Source: Echinicola sp. 20G (lineage in GTDB: Bacteria; Bacteroidota; Bacteroidia; Cytophagales; Cyclobacteriaceae). From it: a stretch of 64,000 nucleotides of DNA. Both the position numbers and the translations under genes were made by a program. Positions 54,365-63,676 of the stretch are shown one piece after another. The stretch spans positions 2,176,501 through 2,240,500 of the forward strand of contig NZ_AP024154.1 of the NCBI RefSeq assembly GCF_015533855.1, read 5' to 3'. Position 1 is the stretch's first letter; each line of letters begins with the position of its first letter. The notes under the pieces were generated by a model that saw nothing but the letters and a program-made list of their open reading frames with translations, made no database searches and had not been told where the DNA came from.

Positions 54365-55348
54365 ATGAAAAAAATAGACGTACTGATCGTAGGTGCAGGC
54401 CCTATTGGTTTAGCTTGTGGGATAGAAGCAGAGAAAAATAAATTAAACTATGTGATCCTGGAAAAAGGCACTTTGGTCAATTCAATTTATAACTATCCTG
54501 TTAACATGACTTTTTTTTCCACTTCAGAAAAGTTGGAGATGGGGAATATACCGTTTATGTCTATTAATAAACAGCCAACTCGTCCTGAAGCGTTGGAGTA
54601 TTACAGGAGGATCGCAAAGCATTTTGATCTCAAGGTGAGTCTTTATGAAGAGGTCAAACAGCTGAAGAAGCTGGATGATGGTACATTTTTGATTGAATCT
54701 TCCAAGGAAACATATTTAGCAGAAAAGGTGGTACTGTCTACTGGTTTCTATGATCTTCCAAATAAAATGAATGTTCCTGGCGAGGATCTTCCTAAAGTGA
54801 CCCATTACTATAAAGAACCCTGGCCATATATTGGTCAAAAAGTGATCGTGATTGGTGGTGGGAATTCTGGGGTTGATGTAGCTTTGGAGACATGGCGAAA
54901 GGGAGCAGAGGTGACCATGGTGCTTAAAGATGAATCTGTAGACCGAACAGTAAAATATTGGGTACTTCCCGATATCGAAAATAGGATCAAAGAAGGTTCT
55001 ATCAAGGCCTATTATAATAGTAGCATTAAGGAAATTAAGGAGAAAGAAGTTGTTATTGAAACCGAAAATGGCGAGGAGACTTTGGAGAATGATTATGTTC
55101 TGGCAATGACTGGTTACAAGCCAAATTATGAACTACTGAACCAACTTGGGGTTGAATTGACTTTGGATGAAAAAAGGAGGCCTTGTTTTGATGGAAAGAG
55201 CCAGGAATCCAATGTGCCAGGGCTTTATTTGGCGGGTGTGGTTTGTGGGGGGCTAAATACCCGAGAGTTTTTTATAGAAAACACTATAGTGCACGCACAT
55301 GCCATCTTCGAAGACATTATGAGCAAGAGAAAGCAGGTGCTGAAATAA
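54365..55348 (+). CDS. ypdA: YpdA-family flavoprotein disulfide reductase
   Basis: An NADPH-FAD oxidoreductase of 327 residues. FAD fold: IDVLIVGAGPIGLACGIEAEKN; NADPH fold: KVIVIGGGNSGVDVALETWRKGAEVT near 158; the ATP-binding GLYLAGVVCGG block near 290. There is no CxxC of thioredoxin reductases. These features fit YpdA, proposed to reduce bacillithiol disulfide in Bacteroidota and Firmicutes. Isolated gene, convergent with the histidine kinase gene. Confidence 0.86.
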   Translation: MKKIDVLIVGAGPIGLACGIEAEKNKLNYVILEKGTLVNSIYNYPVNMTFFSTSEKLEMGNIPFMSINKQPTRPEALEYYRRIAKHFDLKVSLYEEVKQLKKLDDGTFLIESSKETYLAEKVVLSTGFYDLPNKMNVPGEDLPKVTHYYKEPWPYIGQKVIVIGGGNSGVDVALETWRKGAEVTMVLKDESVDRTVKYWVLPDIENRIKEGSIKAYYNSSIKEIKEKEVVIETENGEETLENDYVLAMTGYKPNYELLNQLGVELTLDEKRRPCFDGKSQESNVPGLYLAGVVCGGLNTREFFIENTIVHAHAIFEDIMSKRKQVLK

Positions 55349-55353
55349 AGGTT

Positions 55354-56676
55354 TTAGGCAGCTGGCAATGTTGGGAATACAGGGAGAGACAATGTAAAGG
55401 TAGTGCCTTTGCCTACTTCACTTTGGACATTTAGCTCACCTTTGATTTTTTTAGCGTTTTCATTACAAATGAAGAGACCGAAGCCTGTGCCTTTTTCAGT
55501 TTGAGTGCCTTCTGTAGACTGGAAGTCCATATCAAAAATACTGTTGAGCTTATGTTCTGGTATACCCACTCCTGTATCGGAAACCTCAATGATGATTTCG
55601 TGTTCTTTATGGTTAAAAGAGAAATCTATTTTCCCTTCTGTTGGAGTGAATTTGATAGCGTTTTGCAATAAGTTTCGAATAATCAAAAGAAGCCTGTCAA
55701 TATCCGTGGTAATGATAATACTTCCCAAAAACACGGTGTTTAAGGTAATTCCTTTTTGTTTGGCCAGATTGTGATAGATGTTAAGTACCTCTTCGCTTTT
55801 CTTTTTGATATTTACTCTTTTATAATTGGGTTCTGTGTTTTTGAGTTCTACAGTCGCCCAGTCCAAAATACTTTCGGCCATCTTTTGGGTATTGGAAGCC
55901 ATGATAAAAAGGTCTTCTTGGATGCTTTTGGTTTCCTCATCGCTTAGCTCGCCTTCTTTGATCATTTCGAGTATTTTGGTGATGGAAAGAAGAGGGTTTT
56001 TCAGGTCATGTGAGATCAAGGCAATGATCTTGTTTTTCTGCTCATTGTTTTGATGGAGGTTAAGGTTTGCCTTTGTTAAGGCCACACTTTTCAACTCGTT
56101 TTTTATTTTCTGTTTTTGATAGTTCCACTTTAACGCAGAAATGATGGCCATCATGCCGATGGCACAGGCCATATAGCTTAAGGACTGATCGAGAAATTTA
56201 ATCTCCGGACTACTGTAATTATTGGCGATCAGATCTGGGTAAAAATTATGGATAAAATAGAGTGTTATGAAAAAAACGATATTATAAATTGTCCAAAACC
56301 AAAAGGTTTTTCTCTCAGAAAGGGTCAGGACGATAATATGGACCATTAAAAATATATAAGGAGTGGGGCCCTGGATACCATCATTGAGATAGAAGTTTAG
56401 CGCCAATATGGGGTAGCTTAGGGCAGCTAAAACTTTTATGCCCCATTGATAGTTTTTTCTGGATCTCCCTGCTAGATAAAACCCTAAAATAATGATGGAG
56501 GTAATGAACAAAAGTGCAGATAAAAGGTATTGGGACAAGACATAGTTGAAGATGACCATGCTTTTAAGGTAGATTATCGTTATGATAGCTACTGCATTAA
56601 AAATTCTGGATTCCAACTCTTGTTCCTGATCGCTGAGGGTCAGTTTTTGCCACAATTGCTTAGATCGATTTGTCAA
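55354..56676 (-). CDS. Orphan sensor histidine kinase with membrane N-terminus
   Basis: A protein of 440 residues. Six membrane helices (about 20-190) lack a recognised sensor domain. A HisKA domain with the phospho-accepting His in ISHDLKNPLLSITKI (near 222) is followed by HATPase_c: N box RNLLQNAIKFTPTEG near 345, G1 DTGVGIPEH near 370, G2 KGTGFGLFICNENAKKI near 397. No response regulator gene is adjacent, so its partner lies elsewhere. The start is a TTG; no ATG is available before the first helix. Confidence 0.85.
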   Translation of the reverse strand: MTNRSKQLWQKLTLSDQEQELESRIFNAVAIITIIYLKSMVIFNYVLSQYLLSALLFITSIIILGFYLAGRSRKNYQWGIKVLAALSYPILALNFYLNDGIQGPTPYIFLMVHIIVLTLSERKTFWFWTIYNIVFFITLYFIHNFYPDLIANNYSSPEIKFLDQSLSYMACAIGMMAIISALKWNYQKQKIKNELKSVALTKANLNLHQNNEQKNKIIALISHDLKNPLLSITKILEMIKEGELSDEETKSIQEDLFIMASNTQKMAESILDWATVELKNTEPNYKRVNIKKKSEEVLNIYHNLAKQKGITLNTVFLGSIIITTDIDRLLLIIRNLLQNAIKFTPTEGKIDFSFNHKEHEIIIEVSDTGVGIPEHKLNSIFDMDFQSTEGTQTEKGTGFGLFICNENAKKIKGELNVQSEVGKGTTFTLSLPVFPTLPAA

Positions 56677-56788
56677 GGGTTCGTTTAATTTGTGCGGTTC
56701 AAAACGAATTATAAAATACGAAAATTGAATCTAATATAATAGCTGTTTTTGTTTTTAGGGTTTTTGGACTAATTTTTTTTGATTATTA

Positions 56789-58420
56789 CTATTCTTGAAA
56801 TAGTGGAGTGAACTCAAATTTGAGCCCATCAAAAAGCCCTTTGTCACTGAGTTTCAATTCTGGAATTACCAAAAGGGCCATGAAACTTAAGGTCATAAAT
56901 GGTGAATTCAAGGTTGATCCCATCTTTTTCGCCATTAAGTCTATGCTGGTATAGGCTTTGGCTATTTTATAGCCATCTTCATTAGACATGATTCCCCCGA
57001 CAGGAAGGGGTAATAGGAAATCCTCAGTTTTAGAAACTGCAGAAATACCTCCTTTAGCCTCTATGATAAGGTTGACAGCCTTGGCAATAGAAGCATTGTC
57101 CACTCCTACTGCGATAATATTGTGGCTATCATGGCCGACGGATGAAGCTATGGCTCCTTCTTTCAGTCCAAAATTTTTAATGAATGAAACCGTAGGATTT
57201 TGGTCCTCATACCTATTGATCACCGAAATTTTAAGTATGTCAGCCTCGATATTTGACTCGGCCAGCCCTTCTTTTATTTTTATTTTTCCTGTAATCTGCG
57301 GTGTAATCAATTGGCCATCTTGAGCTACAATTACCTTAACAGTGTCACCTTTTGCTTGGATTTCAAAATCTGCAGGGCTTTTGGGAGAAGTGTTAAAGTT
57401 GTTGATCAAGTTGCTCGGGATGGAGGGAATCAATGTTTGCCCATTCTCAGCGATTTTTTTTCCATTGACATAAGTAGCAATAATATCAAACTCTATTAAG
57501 TCCTTGGATATGATGAAATCTGCCTTATCACCAACTTGAAGCTTGCCTACATCCATCTGATAGTGTTCAATAGGATTAATACAGGCTGCTTGAAGTACTT
57601 TGAATAAGTCTTTTTCTTTTTTTACTGCTCTAGAAACTAACTTGTTGATGTGGCCTTCGGCAAGATTGTCAGGGTGCTTGTCATCCGAGCAAAACATGAT
57701 TTTGTGATAATAGTCATTAATAAGGTCAATAAGGGCATCAAAGTTTTTTGCCGCACTGCCTTCCCTGATAGCTATTTTCATCCCATACTGGAGTTTGTCC
57801 AAAGCCTCTTCCTTTGTGAAACACTCGTGATCGGTGCTTATGCCTGCACTGATATATTTTTTAGCCATTTCTCCCTTTAGCCCCGGAGCGTGGCCATCTA
57901 TTGGTTTTCCAAACTTTTGGGCAATGGCTATTTTTTCCATGACCTCAGGGGCTCGATTTACGGTGCCCGGCCAATTCATCATTTCTGCCAAATAGCTTAC
58001 TTCTGGACGGGACAGCAAATCTTCCAAGTCTTCCGCTGATATTTCGCCACCTGCTGTTTCAAAAGGTGTAGCAGGTACACAGGATGGCGCTCCAAAATAA
58101 AATTTAAAATTGACCTGCTTTCCATTTTGAATCATATATTCAACACCTTCTTTTCCACAGACATTGGCTATTTCGTGTGGGTCTGATACGGTGGCGACAG
58201 TTCCATGAACAGATGCTAGCCTGGCAAATTCAGAAGGGATCAACATGGACGATTCCACATGCACATGAGCATCTATAAAACCGGGAAGAATATAATGTTT
58301 TGGCGCGTTTTCAACTGGATTTATGGCTGAAATAAGGCCGTCTTGGATCGTGATTCTGGTGTTTTTTATTTTTTTGTTAATCACATCGACCAGTTGGCCA
58401 TCAATGAAAAAAGTGTTCAT
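56789..58420 (-). CDS. ade: Adenine deaminase
   Basis: A cytoplasmic metal-dependent enzyme of 543 residues converting adenine to hypoxanthine for purine salvage. Amidohydrolase motif: LPGFIDAHVHVESSML near residue 45, HGTVATVSDPHEIANVCG near 72, GHAPGLKGEMAKKYISAGISTDHE near 175, and the EREG-type SVGHDSHNIIAVG near 428 that characterises this family's C-terminal domain. Single gene; 190 bp of divergent region separates it from cmk. Confidence 0.94.
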   Translation of the reverse strand: MNTFFIDGQLVDVINKKIKNTRITIQDGLISAINPVENAPKHYILPGFIDAHVHVESSMLIPSEFARLASVHGTVATVSDPHEIANVCGKEGVEYMIQNGKQVNFKFYFGAPSCVPATPFETAGGEISAEDLEDLLSRPEVSYLAEMMNWPGTVNRAPEVMEKIAIAQKFGKPIDGHAPGLKGEMAKKYISAGISTDHECFTKEEALDKLQYGMKIAIREGSAAKNFDALIDLINDYYHKIMFCSDDKHPDNLAEGHINKLVSRAVKKEKDLFKVLQAACINPIEHYQMDVGKLQVGDKADFIISKDLIEFDIIATYVNGKKIAENGQTLIPSIPSNLINNFNTSPKSPADFEIQAKGDTVKVIVAQDGQLITPQITGKIKIKEGLAESNIEADILKISVINRYEDQNPTVSFIKNFGLKEGAIASSVGHDSHNIIAVGVDNASIAKAVNLIIEAKGGISAVSKTEDFLLPLPVGGIMSNEDGYKIAKAYTSIDLMAKKMGSTLNSPFMTLSFMALLVIPELKLSDKGLFDGLKFEFTPLFQE

Positions 58421-58567
58421 GGTGTTTGTAGAGTGTCTTTGGTGTAATACTAAAGATAACTAAATGGATTGGCTAAAAGTAGTGGAAGCAGTTTAAGTTT
58501 TCTGATGGCACCTTGGCTTGGAGAGAGCTTTGTAGGTATATTAAGGGTTTTTGTCTTTATAAAATTC

Positions 58568-58575
58568 TATATTTG
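58568..58575 (+). promoter_or_regulatory. Predicted -7 box of cmk-ispH
   Basis: TATATTTG matches TAnnTTTG exactly and ends 35 bp before the cmk ATG. The nearest upstream TTG is at an unusual distance (14 bp), so the -33 half is weak. Confidence 0.4.
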
Positions 58576-58610
58576 CAGCGAAACTTACGGATAGAAAGTG
58601 AATTTTTGAT

Positions 58611-59294
58611 ATGAGGAAAATTGTAATTGCTATAGATGGCTTTTCGGGATGTGGAAAGAGTTCGACCGCCAAGCAGGTGGCCAAAAAACTGGGATATACC
58701 TACATTGATTCTGGAGCCATGTACAGAGCTACAACCTTACATTTTCTCAACAGGTTTACTGTTCTTACCAATCCGAAAGACGTGGATAAGGCCTTGGGGA
58801 GTTTGGAAATATCCTTCCATAAAAATGAGGAGACAGGTCTGCAAGAAACGTATCTCAATGGACTTAATGTGGAAAGAAAAATTCGGACTATGGAAGTTTC
58901 AGAGAGGGTAAGTGAAGTCAGTAAGATTAAAGAGGTAAGGCGTGAACTGGTCAGCCAGCAGCAACGTTTAGGAAAGCACAAAGGTGTGGTGATGGATGGA
59001 AGGGACATAGGTACAGTGGTGTTTCCTAGTGCTGAGCTGAAAGTGTTTATGACTGCTGATTTAAAGATCCGGGCGGAAAGAAGACAGCAAGAGCTATTGG
59101 AGAAAGGGGAGATGGTGGAGTTGGAAAAAATCATCCATAACTTATCAGAAAGGGATAGGATTGATTCAAGCAGGACGGAAAGTCCTTTGAAGAAAGCGGA
59201 AGACGCTGTCGAAATAGATACCAGTTTACTGGATTTTGAGGATCAAGTTTGCGAAATTACCCATCTGGCGCAGCAAAAAATAGCGGCAAATTAA
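58611..59294 (+). CDS. cmk: Cytidylate kinase
   Basis: A P-loop kinase of 227 residues phosphorylating CMP/dCMP. P-loop: IAIDGFSGCGKSSTAKQVAKKLGY at the start; DSGAMYRATT near 37; MDGRDIGTVVFPSAELKVFMTA near 126, all classic for Cmk. It lies 4 bp upstream of ispH, so the two form an operon, a common arrangement. Confidence 0.96.
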   Translation: MRKIVIAIDGFSGCGKSSTAKQVAKKLGYTYIDSGAMYRATTLHFLNRFTVLTNPKDVDKALGSLEISFHKNEETGLQETYLNGLNVERKIRTMEVSERVSEVSKIKEVRRELVSQQQRLGKHKGVVMDGRDIGTVVFPSAELKVFMTADLKIRAERRQQELLEKGEMVELEKIIHNLSERDRIDSSRTESPLKKAEDAVEIDTSLLDFEDQVCEITHLAQQKIAAN

Positions 59295-59298
59295 TATT

Positions 59299-60195
59299 AT
59301 GATGCAAGTTACAATAGATAAAAATTCAGGATATTGCTTTGGAGTGGAGTTTGCCATTCAAATGGCAGAGGATGAGATGCAGGAAGCAGATCGCTTATAT
59401 TGTCTTGGAGATATTGTCCATAATGACATGGAAGTAAAGCGGCTGAGTGAAAAGGGCTTGGTGGTGATAGACCGGGAGAACCTGAAGGACCTTAGGGACT
59501 GTAAGGTGCTGATCAGGGCACATGGTGAACCCCCTGAAACTTATAAGCTTGCCATCGAAAATAATATTGAGCTGATCGATGCTTCTTGTCCAGTGGTGCT
59601 GAAACTACAGCATCGTGTAAAAACTGCTTTTGATAAGATGGAAAAGCAGGATGGTCAAATTGTAATTTATGGTAAAAAGGGGCATGCTGAAGTGATCGGA
59701 CTTACTGGCCAAACATTGGAAAAGGCTGTGGTGGTCATGGAGGATGAAGACTTGGAAAAAATAGATTTCTCAAAACCGGTCACACTTTTTAGCCAGACCA
59801 CGAAGAGCACCAAAGGTTTTTATGCCCTAAAAGCTAAAATAGAAGAACGGATGGCCAAGGCCAATCAATCCTTGGAAGAGGTGGAATTTACCGCCAATGA
59901 TTCAATCTGCAGACAGGTCTCTAACCGAGAACCTCAGTTGACCAGATTTGCCAATGAGAATGATGTAATTATTTTTGTTTCAGGTAAAAAGAGCTCAAAT
60001 GGTAAGGCCTTGTACCAGGTTTGTAAAGCCGAAAATGAGCGAAGTTACTTTGTGGAAAATGAAAGTGAAATAGATACTGCATGGTTTGAGGCGAACGATA
60101 AAGTAGGGATATGCGGTGCCACTTCTACCCCTATGTGGCTAATGGAACAAGTAATGGCCTATATCAATTCTTTGGGGGAAGTGGTGAGCCAATAG
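59299..60195 (+). CDS. ispH: 4-hydroxy-3-methylbut-2-enyl diphosphate reductase
   Basis: Last enzyme of the MEP isoprenoid pathway, 298 residues, with a [4Fe-4S] cluster. The three Cys are visible: GYCFGVEFAI (C13), DASCPVV (C97) and NDSICRQVSNRE (C204). Further motifs: LGDIVHNDMEV near 36, IRAHGEPPE near 73, YGKKGHAEVIGLTGQ near 124. It starts at either of two adjacent ATGs (59299 or 59302). Presence shows this organism uses the MEP route. Confidence 0.96.
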   Translation: MMQVTIDKNSGYCFGVEFAIQMAEDEMQEADRLYCLGDIVHNDMEVKRLSEKGLVVIDRENLKDLRDCKVLIRAHGEPPETYKLAIENNIELIDASCPVVLKLQHRVKTAFDKMEKQDGQIVIYGKKGHAEVIGLTGQTLEKAVVVMEDEDLEKIDFSKPVTLFSQTTKSTKGFYALKAKIEERMAKANQSLEEVEFTANDSICRQVSNREPQLTRFANENDVIIFVSGKKSSNGKALYQVCKAENERSYFVENESEIDTAWFEANDKVGICGATSTPMWLMEQVMAYINSLGEVVSQ

Positions 60196-60281
60196 TCCGT
60201 CCTCCAATAAATTTTAGTCAAGACAATATCCCACTCATAAATATTACTGGAATTATCTTCTAATAACTAATGTATTTTATT

Positions 60282-60289
60282 AGATTTGA
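60282..60289 (+). promoter_or_regulatory. Predicted -7 box of the nqr operon
   Basis: TAGATTTG matches TAnnTTTG exactly, 37 bp before the nqrA ATG. At the -33 position TTC (60259-60261) replaces TTG. Confidence 0.4.
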
Positions 60290-60326
60290 GGCGTTTTTCA
60301 AAGGACCATATAGTTTCAAATAAAAT

Positions 60327-61688
60327 ATGTCAAAACTAGTTAAGCTTAAGAAGGGATTTGATATTAAGCTGGTGGGAAAGGCAGAAAAGCAAATGGAAGC
60401 TTTCAAGCCAGCACAGACCTTCGCGATTAAGCCTACAGATTTTGTAGGTATGCGGCGTCCAAAAGTTCTTGTAAAAGAGGGGGATACGGTAAAGTCCGGT
60501 ACTCCGATCTTGTTTGATAAAAAACTGGATAAAGTACTTTACGCAGCTCCTGTTTCCGGGGAAATCGTTGAAATTAAAAGAGGTGAAAAGCGAAAGTTAT
60601 TGGAAATCAGAATCATGGCAGACGCTGAAGTCAGCTATGAAACTTTCGACAAATTCTCTGAATCTGACATCAAATCTCTCTCCAAAGAGCAAGCCACTGA
60701 GCAAATCCTAAAAGGAGGCGCCTGGCCACAAATCATCCAAAGACCATTTGGTGTCGTAGCAAATCCTGAAGATGAGCCAAAAGCCATCTTTATCTCCGGG
60801 TTTGACTCTCATCCTCTAGCACCGGATTATGGTATGCTGTTAAAAGGACAAGAAAAGTTCTTTCAAGCAGGTATCACTGTTCTTAAAAAGCTTACATCAG
60901 GAACAGTTCACTTAAACTTGGACGCTGAATCTGAGGTGTTCCCTGTTTATGGTGGCATTCAAGGTGCGCAAGTGAACAAATTCTCTGGTCCACACCCTGC
61001 TGGTAATGTAGGCGTTCAGATTCACCATATTGACCCAATCAATAAAGGTGATTTGATTTGGACTGTTAATCCTTATGGGGTTGCCCAAATTGGAAAACTA
61101 TTCCTTGAAGGAATCCTTGACGCATCTAAACTGGTTGCAATTACTGGTTCTGAAGTGAACAAGGCTGCTTACGTGAAAACTTATGTTGGAGCAAATGTTT
61201 CCACATTTGTTGATGGAAATCTTAAGTCTGATCATGTTAGGGTAATTTCTGGTAACGTGCTAACTGGTGAAAAAATCGCATCAGATGGCTATGTAGGATA
61301 TTATCACCATCAGATTACTGTGATCCCTGAGGGAGATTATGAAGAATTCTTAGGATGGATCAAGCCTACCACCAGCAAGCTGAGTTTTAGTAAGGCTTTG
61401 GGGATTTTCTCATTCATGAACAAGGGAGAATTCAAAGTAGATACCAATGCACATGGTGAAGAAAGACCATTTGTAGTTTCAGGAGTATTTGAAAAAGTAC
61501 TTCCTATGGATATTCTTCCTACCTTCCTTTTCAAGGCAATTATTTCGGAAGATTTTGATGAGATGGAAGAGCTCGGACTTTTTGAGATCATTGAAGAGGA
61601 TGTTGCCTTGTGTGAGTTTGTAGATCCTTCTAAGAATGATTTGCAGGATATTGTGAGAAATGGGATTGAATTATTAATGTATAGTTAA
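60327..61688 (+). CDS. nqrA: Na+-translocating NADH:quinone reductase subunit A
   Basis: A subunit of 453 residues in the cytoplasmic part of Na+-NQR, which pumps Na+ with NADH oxidation. It opens VKLKKGFDIKLVGKAEKQ and has FVGMRRPKVLVKEGDTVKSGTPILFDKK near 38 (biotinyl-lipoyl-like part), GPHPAGNVGVQIHHIDPINKGDLIW near 221, then a C-terminal EDVALCEFVDPSKND. First gene of a tight operon, 3 bp before nqrB. The length matches the family. Confidence 0.96.
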   Translation: MSKLVKLKKGFDIKLVGKAEKQMEAFKPAQTFAIKPTDFVGMRRPKVLVKEGDTVKSGTPILFDKKLDKVLYAAPVSGEIVEIKRGEKRKLLEIRIMADAEVSYETFDKFSESDIKSLSKEQATEQILKGGAWPQIIQRPFGVVANPEDEPKAIFISGFDSHPLAPDYGMLLKGQEKFFQAGITVLKKLTSGTVHLNLDAESEVFPVYGGIQGAQVNKFSGPHPAGNVGVQIHHIDPINKGDLIWTVNPYGVAQIGKLFLEGILDASKLVAITGSEVNKAAYVKTYVGANVSTFVDGNLKSDHVRVISGNVLTGEKIASDGYVGYYHHQITVIPEGDYEEFLGWIKPTTSKLSFSKALGIFSFMNKGEFKVDTNAHGEERPFVVSGVFEKVLPMDILPTFLFKAIISEDFDEMEELGLFEIIEEDVALCEFVDPSKNDLQDIVRNGIELLMYS

Positions 61689-61691
61689 AAT

Positions 61692-62894
61692 ATGAAGGCA
61701 TTACAAAACTTATTTGATAAGCTAAAGCCGAATTTCGAAAAAGGGGGAAAGTGGGAGAAATTCTACACCCTTTACGAAGGACACCGGACAATTGCTTTTG
61801 CTCCTGATATCACTACTAAAGCAAAAGGTTCTCAGATTAAGGATGCAGTAGATTTAAAGAGAGTGATGATTACGGTAGTTATTGCCATGATCCCAGCTCT
61901 TCTTTTCGGGATATTTAATGTAGGCTTTCAGCATTTCCTTGCCATAGGCGAAGAAGCTACTTTAGTTGATAAGGTACTATTTGGTGCGATGGCAGTGTTG
62001 CCTACTTTGATTGTATCTTATGCAGTTGGTCTACTGACTGAATTTACTTTCTGTGTGATCAGAAATCACCCAATTAGTGAAGGATTCTTGGTTTCAGGGA
62101 TGTTGATCGCTTTGGTTATGCCTCCTTATATACCTGTATGGCAGGTGGCACTAGCGACGATTTTTGCGGTAGTGATTGGTAAAGAGGTGTTTGGAGGAAC
62201 AGGAATGAATGTTCTGAACGTAGCTTTGACGGCCAGGGCTTTCTTGTATTTTGCTTATCCAGCACAAATTTCAGGAGATAAAGTTTGGACTTACCTTGGA
62301 GATAAAGCTGCCGTTGATGGTTTCTCTGGAGCGACTGCTCTTTCTGTAGCTTTCCAAGCAGGACAAAATGGTGAAGCTGTCACTTCTGCTTTTGCGAATC
62401 ATAATTCAGCAATAGGTGATAATTTGTTCAGTGTAGCCAATATGTTTTTAGGCTTGATTCCTGGTTCGATTGGTGAAACTTCTGTTTTGATGATACTTAT
62501 CGGTGCCGCCATATTAGTAGGTACTGGGGTAGGAAGCTGGAAAATCATCGTTAGTGGTTTTGCAGGTACCTTTATCATGGGATTGATCATGAATGCCTTT
62601 GCAGTAAATGAATATATGGCTATGCCGGCTTACTATCACTTGCTTATGGGTGGTGTAGCATTCGGTATCGTATTTATGGCTACAGACCCAGTTTCGGCTG
62701 CGCAGACGGAAAGGGGAAAATGGGTATATGGTTTGTTGATCGGTTTCCTAACGGTAATCATCAGGGTAACCAACCCAGCTTATCCAGAGGGCATTATGTT
62801 GGCGGTTCTATTGATGAACGTCTTCGCTCCACTTATTGATTATTATGTTGTAAAAGCAAACAAGAAAAGGAGGTTACAACGTGCAACAGTCTAA
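61692..62894 (+). CDS. nqrB: Na+-translocating NADH:quinone reductase subunit B
   Basis: A membrane subunit of 400 residues. Covalent FMN is attached to Thr in the motif GFSGATALS (Thr near 215). Other marks: NHPISEGFLVSGMLIALVMPPYIPVWQVALAT near 126 and GTGMNVLNVALTARAFLYFAYP near 170. It has about ten helices. Its last 14 bases overlap the start of nqrC. Confidence 0.96.
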   Translation: MKALQNLFDKLKPNFEKGGKWEKFYTLYEGHRTIAFAPDITTKAKGSQIKDAVDLKRVMITVVIAMIPALLFGIFNVGFQHFLAIGEEATLVDKVLFGAMAVLPTLIVSYAVGLLTEFTFCVIRNHPISEGFLVSGMLIALVMPPYIPVWQVALATIFAVVIGKEVFGGTGMNVLNVALTARAFLYFAYPAQISGDKVWTYLGDKAAVDGFSGATALSVAFQAGQNGEAVTSAFANHNSAIGDNLFSVANMFLGLIPGSIGETSVLMILIGAAILVGTGVGSWKIIVSGFAGTFIMGLIMNAFAVNEYMAMPAYYHLLMGGVAFGIVFMATDPVSAAQTERGKWVYGLLIGFLTVIIRVTNPAYPEGIMLAVLLMNVFAPLIDYYVVKANKKRRLQRATV

Positions 62895-63630
62895 TACTTA
62901 CATCATCACGTTTTCGGTAATCCTTACCGTCGTTTTAGGATTTTTACTTTCCGGAACTTCTCAGCTGCTAGGCCCTATTCAGAAGGAAGCCGTGGCATTG
63001 GATACGAAAAAGCAGATTTTAGGTGCCGTAATGGATGCAGAGAAAATTGCAGCCATGAAGCCAAATGAAATCAAAGAATATTATGAAAATACGATCTCTT
63101 CTAAGGTGGTTAACATCAAGGGAGAGGAAGTGACTGAACAGGAAGGTGCAGCTGTTACTGCTGAGACAGTAGATGTAGCTAAGAACTACAAGAAGCCTGC
63201 TGACGAGCGCCTTTATCCAGTTTATATTTATCATGAAGAAGGTAGTGAAGATAAGGTAGTTGCTTATATCCTTCCTCTTTATGGAGCTGGACTTTGGGAT
63301 GCTATCTGGGGATATTTGGCTTTGAAAACAGACTTGAACACCATTGAAGGGGTTACTTTTGCACACGCTGGAGAAACACCTGGTTTGGGAGCAAGAATTA
63401 CTACCGGTGATGTACAGGGTCGTTATGAAGGAAAGAAAATTTATGACGAGTCAGGCGAATTGGTAGCTGTGGAGATGCAAAAAGGTGAAGGCAAAGACTA
63501 TTCTGGAGATGAGCATAAGGTTGATGGAATGTCTGGAGCTACCTTGACAGCAAAAGGAGTGAACAATATGTTTGTGAATTATTTGGGAGCTTACGAGTCT
63601 TACTTGGAAAAAGTAAAAGGCAACTCCTAA
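62881..63630 (+). CDS. nqrC: Na+-translocating NADH:quinone reductase subunit C
   Basis: A subunit of 249 residues with one N-terminal helix (TYIITFSVILTVVLGFLLSG) and a periplasmic FMN domain. FMN is esterified to Thr in DGMSGATLTAKG (Thr near 221); GLWDAIWGYLAL lies near 138. The start is GTG at 62881 inside nqrB, with an AGGAGG ribosome-binding site 7 bp before it, which is unusual in Bacteroidota and supports this start. Confidence 0.95.
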   Translation: MQQSNTYIITFSVILTVVLGFLLSGTSQLLGPIQKEAVALDTKKQILGAVMDAEKIAAMKPNEIKEYYENTISSKVVNIKGEEVTEQEGAAVTAETVDVAKNYKKPADERLYPVYIYHEEGSEDKVVAYILPLYGAGLWDAIWGYLALKTDLNTIEGVTFAHAGETPGLGARITTGDVQGRYEGKKIYDESGELVAVEMQKGEGKDYSGDEHKVDGMSGATLTAKGVNNMFVNYLGAYESYLEKVKGNS

Positions 63631-63676
63631 TTAATACGCTAAGAAAATATTTTAGAACATCTCAATATTTATTGAT

